Assembly: GCA_964460985.1 (NCBI GenBank)
Contig: CAYWQX010000039.1
Location: 1 to 20,386, forward strand
Length of the DNA: 20,386 nt
Source of the DNA: CAZABG01 sp964460985
Lineage (GTDB): Bacteria > Chlamydiota > Chlamydiia > Chlamydiales > Parachlamydiaceae
Direction of reading: 5' to 3'
The translations under genes were made by a program, and so were the position numbers. The notes beneath the pieces were generated by a model, which made no database searches, was not told the DNA's origin, and was given only the letters and a program-made list of their open reading frames with translations. Shown here piece by piece: positions 7,439 through 14,565 of the stretch (position 1 is its first letter; every line of letters starts with the position of its first letter).

Positions 7439-8612
7439 GAAAATTTATGCGTGTGCCGGATACAAAACAATTTTCATGGGTCCCGGACGGCCCGAGTTTA
7501 AGCCGGAAGAATCGGCTGCCTCCTTCGAAAAAATCATTAAAGAAAGCGCCGATGGGACTCTGAAGCAAATTAAAACGAGAAATATTGATGAAGGGGTGAT
7601 TGGAAGCTTTATGGCCCCTAGATTTATCAAACAGGCGAATTTACCTGGGTTTCTCCCATTTCTTGTGCCAGAGCTCAATCATAAGCCTTGTATTGCCGTG
7701 GAAGGGGCTTGCGGAACGGGAGGACGCGCGATAGGTGTCGCGATCAGATCGCTTTTGGCGGGGATGGCAGACTCTGTATTCGTGCTGGCCTTTGAAATTC
7801 AAAATACGATGAAAGCGCTCTATGGAGCGGATGTTTTAGCAGGAGCTGCTTATTATAACGGCGAGAGAAAAGAGGGGGAGGCCTTTTTCTTTCCCGGTAT
7901 TTTTTCAAAAAGAGCTGAATCGTATATGGCAAAATATGATGCCAAGAAAACGAGAGAAGCTTTAGCCCTGTGGTACGAGACAGCTATTTTAAATGCCCGT
8001 AAAGATCCGAAGGCGCAAGAGTATGCCAATAAAACCGAAGATTTAAAAAAATTGGGGATGACACCTCCCAATCCTAAAACGTTTCTTCCTGCTTTAAACC
8101 CTTACGATTGCTCTAAAGTATCGGATGGGGCTGCCTCTCTTATTCTGTGCACGGAAGAGGGCTTAAAAAAGCTCGGTGTAGATATCAAAGAGGCGATTGA
8201 AATTAGGGGTCTTGGAGAAGCGGAGGCAGATATCACGCTCCCTCCTCAAGAAATGACCAAGCTAACTACCACCGAAGCGGCCGTACAAAAAGCGCTTCAA
8301 CAGTCTGGAGAAAAATTATCTCAGGTTAACCGTTTTGAAGTGCATGACTGTTTTACGATATCGGGACTTCTCTCGATTGAGGCGATCGGGCTTGCCAAGC
8401 CAGGAGAAGGGCCAGACTATATTTTAGAAGGGAAGACAAAAGATAAAGTGAACTTATCAGGCGGACTTATCGGCTTTGGCCATCCCACAGGCGCATCAGG
8501 TGTGCGGATGCTGGTCGATCTTCTGCAAGATAAACAAGCTCAAGTAGGCCTTATGGTGAGTATGGGAGGGAACGATAAAACGGTCACAGCCATCGTAACC
8601 AAAAGGACTTGA
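7425..8612 (+). CDS. SCP2-type thiolase / acetyl-CoA acyltransferase
   Basis: The product is a 395-aa thiolase-superfamily enzyme. The nucleophilic Cys96 lies in 'EGACGTGG', which replaces the usual C-A-S-G. 'HDCF' (residues 307-310) is the marker of SCP2-like thiolases, and His353 sits in 'GGLIGFGHPTGASG'. The classical C-terminal C-x-G motif is replaced by 'VSMGGNDK', also consistent with SCP2 or archaeal types. It would cleave 3-ketoacyl-CoA with CoA, or run in reverse to condense acyl-CoAs. I preferred the ATG at 7425, with GAGGTG 4 bases upstream, over an in-frame ATG at 7413. The gene overlaps the dehydrogenase by 14 bases and is followed after 4 bases by an unknown gene. Some SCP2-type enzymes release propionyl-CoA from branched or sterol-like chains, which is relevant beside prpBCD; that link is inference. 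Confidence 0.87.
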   Translation: MPFPKKIYACAGYKTIFMGPGRPEFKPEESAASFEKIIKESADGTLKQIKTRNIDEGVIGSFMAPRFIKQANLPGFLPFLVPELNHKPCIAVEGACGTGGRAIGVAIRSLLAGMADSVFVLAFEIQNTMKALYGADVLAGAAYYNGERKEGEAFFFPGIFSKRAESYMAKYDAKKTREALALWYETAILNARKDPKAQEYANKTEDLKKLGMTPPNPKTFLPALNPYDCSKVSDGAASLILCTEEGLKKLGVDIKEAIEIRGLGEAEADITLPPQEMTKLTTTEAAVQKALQQSGEKLSQVNRFEVHDCFTISGLLSIEAIGLAKPGEGPDYILEGKTKDKVNLSGGLIGFGHPTGASGVRMLVDLLQDKQAQVGLMVSMGGNDKTVTAIVTKRT

Positions 8613-8616
8613 GAGG

Positions 8617-9201
8617 ATGGTAAACGCTCATTTAACAATTTTAAATTTAAGCGAATCCATCCACACTCGAACCCTCAATAAAACCAAGTGGGAAGCTGAA
8701 ATCAAGGAGGAATTTGAACAATCAAGGCAGGCTCTGGTTGACAAAATCTTTGATAAAGTCATGGCAGAATTCCAATTGCGAGTCGAGAAGCCTTTCTTGA
8801 AGCTGCCAAATCAGGACTCTCCGTTTTTCAAGTATTTTAAAATCGATCTTAGGAAACCTTTTAATCCGCTTATTCAAGAGGTTTTCACGGGAGAAAGGTT
8901 TAAAAATTTAATTGAAATCAATCGCGATTTCGCAACCCAGAGCCAAAATGAGCCCTTTTACGACTATGATTACATCAATTCAAGGCTTTCAGAAATCGCG
9001 CACAGAATTATTGACGATTTAGCTTTAAAATTTACCGGTTTAAAAAGACAGCCTGGAAATGCTAATTTTAATTTTAAAATTGAAATGTGTGCTGAACAGC
9101 CGAACCCCTCCTCGATGACTTCAAAAGCCGTGCCAATCCTCTTTCCGGGCGTTCAAATTGCCTTATGGATCCAACAAGAGCCTATAAAACTGAAAAGGTA
9201 G
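8617..9201 (+). CDS. Hypothetical protein in beta-oxidation operon (194 aa)
   Basis: The family is not recognised. This 194-aa protein has no signal peptide or membrane segment and so should be soluble. The first 60 residues are charged and probably helical, followed by an aromatic central part ('FKYFKIDLRKPF', 'FYDYDYINSRLSEIAHRIID') and a more beta-like C-terminus ending 'GVQIALWIQQEPIKLKR'. It starts 4 bases after the thiolase stop. GAGAGG touches the ATG, but AAAGGA 9 bases upstream is the likelier ribosome-binding site. Co-transcription with the dehydrogenase and thiolase suggests a role alongside them, perhaps as a partner or lineage-specific accessory. Nothing in the sequence identifies an activity. 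Confidence 0.75.
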   Translation: MVNAHLTILNLSESIHTRTLNKTKWEAEIKEEFEQSRQALVDKIFDKVMAEFQLRVEKPFLKLPNQDSPFFKYFKIDLRKPFNPLIQEVFTGERFKNLIEINRDFATQSQNEPFYDYDYINSRLSEIAHRIIDDLALKFTGLKRQPGNANFNFKIEMCAEQPNPSSMTSKAVPILFPGVQIALWIQQEPIKLKR

Positions 9202-9204
9202 CTC

Positions 9205-9233
9205 TTTATTCCTTTTAAATTTTAGTGTATACT
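9205..9233 (+). promoter_or_regulatory. Candidate mnmA promoter giving a leaderless mRNA
   Basis: TATACT (9228-9233) is a 5-of-6 match to the -10 box, and TTTATT (9205-9210) is a poor -35 box 17 bases upstream. The expected transcript start falls at about 9240-9241, on the mnmA ATG itself. There is no Shine-Dalgarno sequence in the preceding bases, which agrees with a leaderless transcript. Confidence 0.35.
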
Positions 9234-9240
9234 CTACGGT

Positions 9241-10280
9241 ATGCCTAAAGTTGTAGTTGGGATGTCAGGGGGGGGGTCGACTCCTCCGTCACAGCCTATT
9301 TATTAAAAAAACAGGGTTTTGAGGTGATCGGCCTCTTCATGCGTAACTGGGAAGAGGAGGGGGATTGCCCGGCCGAAGCTGACTATCAAGACGTGGTGAA
9401 CGTAGCTTCTCAGCTTGATATTCCCTTTTATAGCGTCAATTTTACCAAAGATTATAAAGAGCGTGTCTTCAAAGATTTTGTGGAAGAGTCCCTGAAAGGG
9501 CTCACACCGAATCCCGATATCCTATGCAATCGTGAAATCAAATTTAATTTGCTCCTTCAAAAAGCCCTTGAGCTAGGGGCAGACTTTCTTGCAACCGGAC
9601 ACTACACCCGTATTTCTCCCCATTTTGAGCTTTTAAAAGGGGTTGATCCAAACAAAGACCAAAGCTACTTTCTCTATACGGTTAAATCCGATCTATTAAA
9701 AAAAGTTTTATTCCCCATAGGGAATCTTCCTAAATCGGAGGTGAGGCGCTTAGCCGTCGAAGCCAACCTTTCCACCCATAACAAAAAAGATTCCACCGGT
9801 ATCTGCTTTATCGGGGAGCGTGATTTTCGCTCCTTTCTCTCTCAATACATTGCAGTCACCCCCGGACATATCGTGACTCCTGAAGGACGGATCGTGGGTA
9901 AACATATGGGTATTGCTTTCTACACGATTGGGCAAAGAAAAGGGCTTGGAATCGGAGGGGAAGGAGAGGCTTGGTTCGTCGTCGAAAAAAATGTCGATCG
10001 AAACGAGCTCATCGTGGTGCAAGGTGAAAATCATCCGGCTCTCTTTTCAACCGAACTCATTGCAGACACGCTCAGCTTTGTAAAAGATCCCCCGCCCTCT
10101 CGCTGTCAAGCGAAGGTGCGCTATCGCCAGACCGATAAACCATGCACCGTGCGTATCGAAGGGGATAAAGCTTTTGTTCGCTTCGACGAGCCTCAAAGAG
10201 CGGTCACTCCCGGTCAATCCATCGTCTTTTACCAAGGCGATATCTGCCTAGGGGGCGGCATCATCCTTTCTCGTCAGTAA
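9241..10280 (+). CDS. mnmA: tRNA 2-thiouridylase MnmA, frameshifted at a G9 tract
   Basis: MnmA (TrmU) uses ATP and sulfur relay to thiolate U34 of Lys, Glu and Gln tRNAs in the cytosol. Reading from the ATG at 9241 gives 'MPKVVVGMSGG', then a frameshift and a stop at 9304-9306. Removing two bases from the nine-G run at 9268-9276 restores 'SGGVDSSVTAYLLKKQGFEV' and joins the frame open from 9324, giving 345 aa. That is near normal length. The run encodes the PP-loop ATP-binding motif SGGVDSS. Downstream the protein is intact: 'NPDILCNREIKF' holds the first catalytic Cys (about 95) and 'KDSTGICFIGERDFR' the second (about 188). A start at the GTG at 9324 would lack the ATP site. A homopolymer sequencing error is the simplest reading; phase variation or slippage are alternatives. 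Confidence 0.9.
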
Positions 10281-10318
10281 GGCGATTGAAGGAGTTATAC
10301 GCATCATGGATAAATCTT

Positions 10319-13204
10319 TTATCTTTTGCCAGAGGGATTAAAAATATGGATATGAGACTTATTCAATAGCTCTTCGCCGGCAAAAACCACCGTCACCCCT
10401 TTATCAAAACCATTTTGAATATGTTTTTGGACAGCCTCTTGAATATCCTGCTTAGTGGCAGCGAGGGCTCTTGTCCGATTGGTAAAGCGAACCTGATCGG
10501 TTCTACCTTCTCTTAGATAGTTGTAGGCGAGTTCAGCTTTCCCGCCCGGGCTTACAGGTCCATCCATGGCTTGAACTAATTCTAGCTTGGCTTCGATCAA
10601 ATCATCATCGCTGAAATCACCTGAAACAATCGTTTGAATTGCTGCTTTAAAGGCTTCGAGAGTTTCATTAATATGCGGATCGCGATAGGAGTGGAATCTA
10701 AAATAGCCTTGAATGACGTTGGCAGTAGAGCCGCCCCCATAAGCTCCACCCTCTTCGCGAATCGCTGTGTGGAGCACGAGGTTATCAAAAAGATTTCCTG
10801 CAAGCGCGAGATAGGTAGCATCTGGGTGAGTATAGGGCACTGTTTTAAAGCTGTGGGAGATAAAGGCAACCGGAGAGGCGATTTTTCTCCCTTGGCTGGC
10901 TAGCTGATTCACAGGAATATTCCAATCCGCAAGCGCCCTTGACTGGGTCGGAAGTTCTTCGAGGCCATAGTAATTTTTATGGCTCAGCTCGGTTAAAATA
11001 TCTCTTTCGCCACCCAAAACCAGGTGAGGAGTATGAAAGTCAAATATCCTTTTATAGAGATCCTTTACACGGGAAATCAATTCATCGAAAGGGATCACCG
11101 GAAGGGCATTCTGAATAAAGTAGTAATAGTTTAAGCCGTAAGCTAAATCACTCAGCTGAAGAGGGGAGTTGATTGAAGAGGAAGAGAGGGAGTTTGCATA
11201 ACGCATCGCGCTTTGATTGAAAGTGGTCTCCAAATTGACCCGATGCTTTGTGAGAACCTCTTCAATCCGTGTTTTATCGGTAAAATCAACCGTGGTCGCA
11301 AAATCTTTCAGGAGCTGCAAAAACTTATCCGCTTTCCGGTTGAGCGACTTTCCTTTGATATGGAGTGTGGGTTCAAAATGATTAGGATTTATGACTTGTG
11401 TATTCAAGCTTAGACTGATGGAGAGACCCCCCGTATGGGCTTGGGTAAAGTTTAGGGTCTCTTCATAGGTTCTTCCGCCGCTTCCAAGCTGATTCATCAA
11501 AAGAGTGAGTATCCTGAAATAGGGAATCTCTTCGGCTTTTAAAGCCGGAAGATCATAGACCAAATCGGCATATAAGATACCATTCGTAAAGCAATCATGC
11601 TGAAAAATTTTGAGAGACGGTTTTTCGATTTGTTCTAAATGAAAACTGAGTCCCTTAGGAGGCACATCATCTAAGGTGACTTTTGGAAGAATATCGATCG
11701 ATTTCGAAGCTTCTTTTTTCTGGAATTTCTTTAAATCAGACGCCTCTTTCTCAATTTTTAAAATCTCCTCAGGAGACATGTTTCGGAGTAGTTCTGCCAA
11801 ATGCTCTTCCTCTTCCCTTTGCTCTACTTGCTCCATTTTTTCATCGGGAAGCATTTTAAGCTCTACGCGATGGGTATTGTTAATGAAGTAACGATCGATA
11901 AGAGTACTGAAATAGCGTGGATTTTCTTTTAACTTTCCTCGGAGATGATCAAAGAGAGAGTGTACTTTTAAAGCCTCTTCAGGCTCAACTCCTTGCATCT
12001 TTAATAGCCCGGCTCTTAAGTAGAGACTAAGACCGTAGGGTGTATGGGAGTCGCCTCCAATTTCAAGGCGGTTAAGCTCATACTGGTGGATCGTTTGTTC
12101 AATTTCTTCCGGATCGATCCCTTTTTTGCTGATATCTCTCAGCATATGCAGGACTTTTTCAGAGACATTTTCAAAAGAGTTGGCTCCAAGGAGGGTGAGC
12201 ATAACGGAGTGATCGGCCATTTCATGATCGACAGAAAGCAAAGCTTGTTTAGCGAGACCCGATCTTAAAATTTCTTTTTTTAGAGGGGAGGCGTCTGTTT
12301 CCATTAGAATAGAGGTCAAAACGGAGAGAGCCAGCGTTTCAATCGGCTCGTCAATCGTATTGGTCAGCCAGCCGATCGAAAGATAGGTTTGAGCCTCTTC
12401 GCCGGCGTGGATAGGATAGTGTCCTATTTTCTTTTTAGGCTCCTTAAAACGGGGCTGACGTTTAACCGGAGGAAGGGGTTCTGCTTTATCGGTTTTATTT
12501 AAAATAGCCTCGTCGATAAATTTTAGGTGCTTATCGAAAGGCAAATTTCCATAGAAGAAAAAGTAGCACTGGCTCGGATGATAAAACTTCTTATGAAACG
12601 ATTTCAGCTCTTCATAAGTGAGCTCTCGAATATGTTTAGGATCTCCTCCCGAATTAAATCCATACACCGTGTCGGGATAAAGCTCTGCCATCATCATTTC
12701 GTTTAATCGGGCAAGGCCTGAGTTCAAAGCCCCTTTCATCTCGTTATAAACAATCCCTTTGTAAACCAGTTTATTATCCTGGTGTTCAAGGCGAATCCCT
12801 TCTTGTAAAAAGCTGAATCTATCGAGTTTGGGATGAAAGACCGCATCTAAATAGACGTCTAACAAGTTATAAAAATCTTTTTCATTCAGGGTAGAGGCGG
12901 GATAGCAGGTAAAATCAGCGCCTGTAAAGGCGTTCATAAAGGTATTTAAACTTCTTCTCGTCATAGAGAAAAAGGGATCTTTCACGGGAAACTTCTCTGA
13001 TCCGCATAAGACGGTGTGTTCAAGGACGTGTGCAACCCCGTTCGAGCTTGTCGGCCAGGTTCTAAAGCCTAAGCAAAACAAATTTTCCGGATCATCACAT
13101 TCAATATGAATGACATGGGCTTCACTTTTATTGTGGATCCATTCACGTAGTAGGCAATGGATTTCAGGGAGAGGATGTTCTTTAATGAGTCGAAATGAAG
13201 ACAT
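10319..13204 (-). CDS. M16C zinc metalloprotease (insulinase / presequence-protease type)
   Basis: This is a 961-aa two-half M16C peptidase. The inverted zinc motif H-x-x-E-H is at His59, Glu62 and His63 ('HVLEHTVLCGSEKFPVKDPF'). The distal zinc ligand is Glu155 in 'IVYNEMKGAL'. The second half ends with the M16 'REEGGAYGGGS' segment that completes the substrate chamber. Length and architecture match presequence protease (PreP)-like enzymes, which degrade short unfolded peptides. A large insulinase-type protease is also conserved in chlamydiae. A helical Glu/Lys-rich linker lies around residues 475-515. No signal peptide is evident, so cytosolic peptide turnover is likely. I chose the ATG at 13204; a GTG lies three codons upstream, and neither has a strong Shine-Dalgarno sequence. 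It is convergent with mnmA and divergent from pssA. Confidence 0.92.
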   Translation of the reverse strand: MSSFRLIKEHPLPEIHCLLREWIHNKSEAHVIHIECDDPENLFCLGFRTWPTSSNGVAHVLEHTVLCGSEKFPVKDPFFSMTRRSLNTFMNAFTGADFTCYPASTLNEKDFYNLLDVYLDAVFHPKLDRFSFLQEGIRLEHQDNKLVYKGIVYNEMKGALNSGLARLNEMMMAELYPDTVYGFNSGGDPKHIRELTYEELKSFHKKFYHPSQCYFFFYGNLPFDKHLKFIDEAILNKTDKAEPLPPVKRQPRFKEPKKKIGHYPIHAGEEAQTYLSIGWLTNTIDEPIETLALSVLTSILMETDASPLKKEILRSGLAKQALLSVDHEMADHSVMLTLLGANSFENVSEKVLHMLRDISKKGIDPEEIEQTIHQYELNRLEIGGDSHTPYGLSLYLRAGLLKMQGVEPEEALKVHSLFDHLRGKLKENPRYFSTLIDRYFINNTHRVELKMLPDEKMEQVEQREEEEHLAELLRNMSPEEILKIEKEASDLKKFQKKEASKSIDILPKVTLDDVPPKGLSFHLEQIEKPSLKIFQHDCFTNGILYADLVYDLPALKAEEIPYFRILTLLMNQLGSGGRTYEETLNFTQAHTGGLSISLSLNTQVINPNHFEPTLHIKGKSLNRKADKFLQLLKDFATTVDFTDKTRIEEVLTKHRVNLETTFNQSAMRYANSLSSSSINSPLQLSDLAYGLNYYYFIQNALPVIPFDELISRVKDLYKRIFDFHTPHLVLGGERDILTELSHKNYYGLEELPTQSRALADWNIPVNQLASQGRKIASPVAFISHSFKTVPYTHPDATYLALAGNLFDNLVLHTAIREEGGAYGGGSTANVIQGYFRFHSYRDPHINETLEAFKAAIQTIVSGDFSDDDLIEAKLELVQAMDGPVSPGGKAELAYNYLREGRTDQVRFTNRTRALAATKQDIQEAVQKHIQNGFDKGVTVVFAGEELLNKSHIHIFNPSGKR

Positions 13205-13247
13205 GGATCGCACTTATTTGTAAATTCAGTTATATTAAAGGTTAAGC

Positions 13248-14084
13248 ATGAAAAAAATCCACCTCCTTCCCAACGTCATCACAGCTTTTGGACTGCTTTG
13301 CGGTCTATTCATTATTTTTAAGATGAATTTGACCCCCAATGGGGCCATGACACAAGAAATTTTAAATCAGGCAGCCGGAATCCTTCTCCTCGCAGCTCTT
13401 GCCGATCTCTTGGATGGAGCGGTCGCCCGTGTCATGAAGGCGGAGAGTGAATTTGGCGGTCTTTTTGATTCGATGGCCGATGCGATTACTTTTGGTGTAG
13501 CGCCGACCGTCATTGTACTTAAAACTTTAAGTTTAACTCCTGAAAACCACACCTCTTTTTGGCTAACCATTGGCGCGCTTGTGTTCGCTGTGTGCGGAGT
13601 TCTTCGTCTCGTTCGGTATAATGTACAGGCTCACCTTGTCAAAAACGACCCCGATTTGGTGTTAGCAAATAATAAACATTTTACCGGGTTGCCTATCCCT
13701 GCGGCGGCCGCGGCTCTTGTCTCGATCAATCTTTTTTTAGCCTCTTCTGACAGGCAGTTTCTTTTTGATCTCTCGGACGATACGCGGGCCATCATCCTGA
13801 CTCTTTCGATGCTGATTATCGGCTATTTTATGGTGAGTAGGTGGAAATTCCCAAGCCTTAAGACGTTCCATGTGAGGGTAAGCTCTTTTGGTACCGTCTT
13901 CATTACCGTCTTTACGGCCGTTCTTGTTTTCTATGGGCTGCTTCATCATTTCGCCCTCGTGTTCTTTATTATTTCCTGGCTCTACATTCTGATTGCCTGG
14001 ACGATTGCGATCATCCGTAAAATCGCTGGCCGCAAATCCAAAACACTCGAAGAGTTTGAGCCTGACGATGAAGAGATAGAGTAG
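13248..14084 (+). CDS. pssA: CDP-diacylglycerol-serine O-phosphatidyltransferase PssA
   Basis: The product is a 278-aa integral inner-membrane protein. It makes phosphatidylserine from CDP-diacylglycerol and L-serine, the precursor of phosphatidylethanolamine. The CDP-alcohol phosphotransferase signature D-G-x2-A-R-x8-G-x3-D-x3-D is perfect: Asp56, Gly57, Ala60, Arg61, Gly70, Asp74 and Asp78. The N-terminus 'IHLLPNVITAFGLLCGL' is typical of the type II PssA found in Bacillus and many others. Several hydrophobic helices follow, with a basic and acidic C-terminal tail 'RKIAGRKSKTLEEFEPDDEE'. AAAGG lies 6 bases before the ATG. TATATT at 13231-13236 is too close to serve as a typical -10 box with a leader, but could give a short one. 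It diverges from the M16 protease across about 43 bases. Confidence 0.94.
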   Translation: MKKIHLLPNVITAFGLLCGLFIIFKMNLTPNGAMTQEILNQAAGILLLAALADLLDGAVARVMKAESEFGGLFDSMADAITFGVAPTVIVLKTLSLTPENHTSFWLTIGALVFAVCGVLRLVRYNVQAHLVKNDPDLVLANNKHFTGLPIPAAAAALVSINLFLASSDRQFLFDLSDDTRAIILTLSMLIIGYFMVSRWKFPSLKTFHVRVSSFGTVFITVFTAVLVFYGLLHHFALVFFIISWLYILIAWTIAIIRKIAGRKSKTLEEFEPDDEEIE

Positions 14085-14126
14085 AGGGAATTAGAAAGAG
14101 TCTGAGCTCAAGCTCCCGCCCAGCGG

Positions 14127-14248
14127 TGTTCTTTGTAGTGAAATGGCCCCTTGGATCAGCCTTATGGCGCTCTTGTCAAAACTAATTTCCTTCTTGTAAA
14201 TGTTCTTACTATGTTCTTAATGGCTTAAAAAGAATTCTCCGTGTTCTA
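14127..14248 (+). repeat. Recurring TGTTCT(T) octamers in the 265-bp gap
   Basis: The gap between pssA and the three-gene AsnB-like operon holds TGTTCTTA twice in tandem (14201-14208 and 14212-14219), 11 bases apart, about one helical turn. Related copies are TGTTCTT at 14127 and TGTTCTA at 14242. GTGATT also recurs at 14262 and 14271. The spacing suits binding sites on one face of the helix. No ORF, tRNA or convincing terminator was found in 14085-14349. AT-rich chance repetition is possible. Confidence 0.35.
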
Positions 14249-14299
14249 ACGGGTTTTAAATGTGATTTGAGTGATTCTAAAATTATCAAATTCAACACC

Positions 14300-14329
14300 T
14301 TAGCATTTAATGAGAAGCCTCTTTATAGT
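14300..14329 (+). promoter_or_regulatory. Candidate promoter of the AsnB-like operon
   Basis: TATAGT (14324-14329) matches five of six -10 positions, with TTAGCA (14300-14305) as a weak -35 box at 18-base spacing. It would give a leader of about 14 bases that contains the strong ribosome-binding site AAAGGAAAG before the ATG at 14350. It is the best-placed promoter in the gap. Confidence 0.4.
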
Positions 14330-14349
14330 GCATAAAAAAAGGAAAGATT

Positions 14350-14562
14350 ATGCGAATCAACGGAAAAGGAGCTAATGGTTATAACGCACATGGTCAAGCA
14401 GTTAGAAGAAATGTGGGATTGAGAGATAAAGTAGATGATTTCAAGGGAAGAATACCTCGATTAGAGCAAAAAAGGGTCAAAAAGATCGCTGTCAATGCTG
14501 CAGTAGATCCTGTTATTAGTTTAATCGTGATGAGAGACCTGGTTTTAAAATTGCAAGGATAA
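14350..14562 (+). CDS. 70-aa orphan peptide, possible substrate of the AsnB-like enzyme
   Basis: This 70-aa protein matches no family I recognise. It starts 'MRINGKGANGYNAHGQAVRR', rich in Asn and Gly. A strongly charged middle follows ('GLRDKVDDFKGRIPRLEQKR'), then a hydrophobic C-terminal stretch around 'AVDPVISLIVMRDLVLKLQG'. There is no signal peptide. The ribosome-binding site (AAAGGAAAG) is the strongest in this part of the window, suggesting high expression. The stop is 3 bases from the next gene, whose own ribosome-binding site overlaps the stop codon, so translation is coupled. The setting (small protein, amide-forming enzyme with a possible recognition domain) is what a modified peptide precursor would have. 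The peptide lacks Cys, Ser and Thr altogether, so thioether, thiazole or oxazole chemistry is ruled out; Asn, Asp, Glu and Lys side chains remain possible targets. Confidence 0.65.
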   Translation: MRINGKGANGYNAHGQAVRRNVGLRDKVDDFKGRIPRLEQKRVKKIAVNAAVDPVISLIVMRDLVLKLQG

Positions 14563-14565
14563 AGA

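Noticed and set aside
9324..10280. mnmA as an intact gene starting at the GTG at 9324.
   Set aside because: That start removes the PP-loop needed for ATP binding, while the upstream bases encode exactly the missing motif in a shifted frame.
10597..10869. ORFs of 60-100 codons on either strand inside the M16 protease, prpD and thiolase genes.
   Set aside because: They lie wholly within strongly supported genes in other frames, have no ribosome-binding sites worth noting, and their peptides have no family character.
14106..14113. GAGC-GCTC hairpin just after pssA as a terminator.
   Set aside because: A stem of four or five pairs with a tiny loop and no T-run is too weak.
14350..14562. The 70-aa peptide as a lasso peptide precursor: a Gly (residue 23) followed by Asp at ring positions 7 and 8 fits macrolactam geometry.
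   Set aside because: The usual Thr at position -2 is missing, the core would be 48 residues long, and no lasso protease or transporter is adjacent. Only the general idea of a modified peptide is kept.
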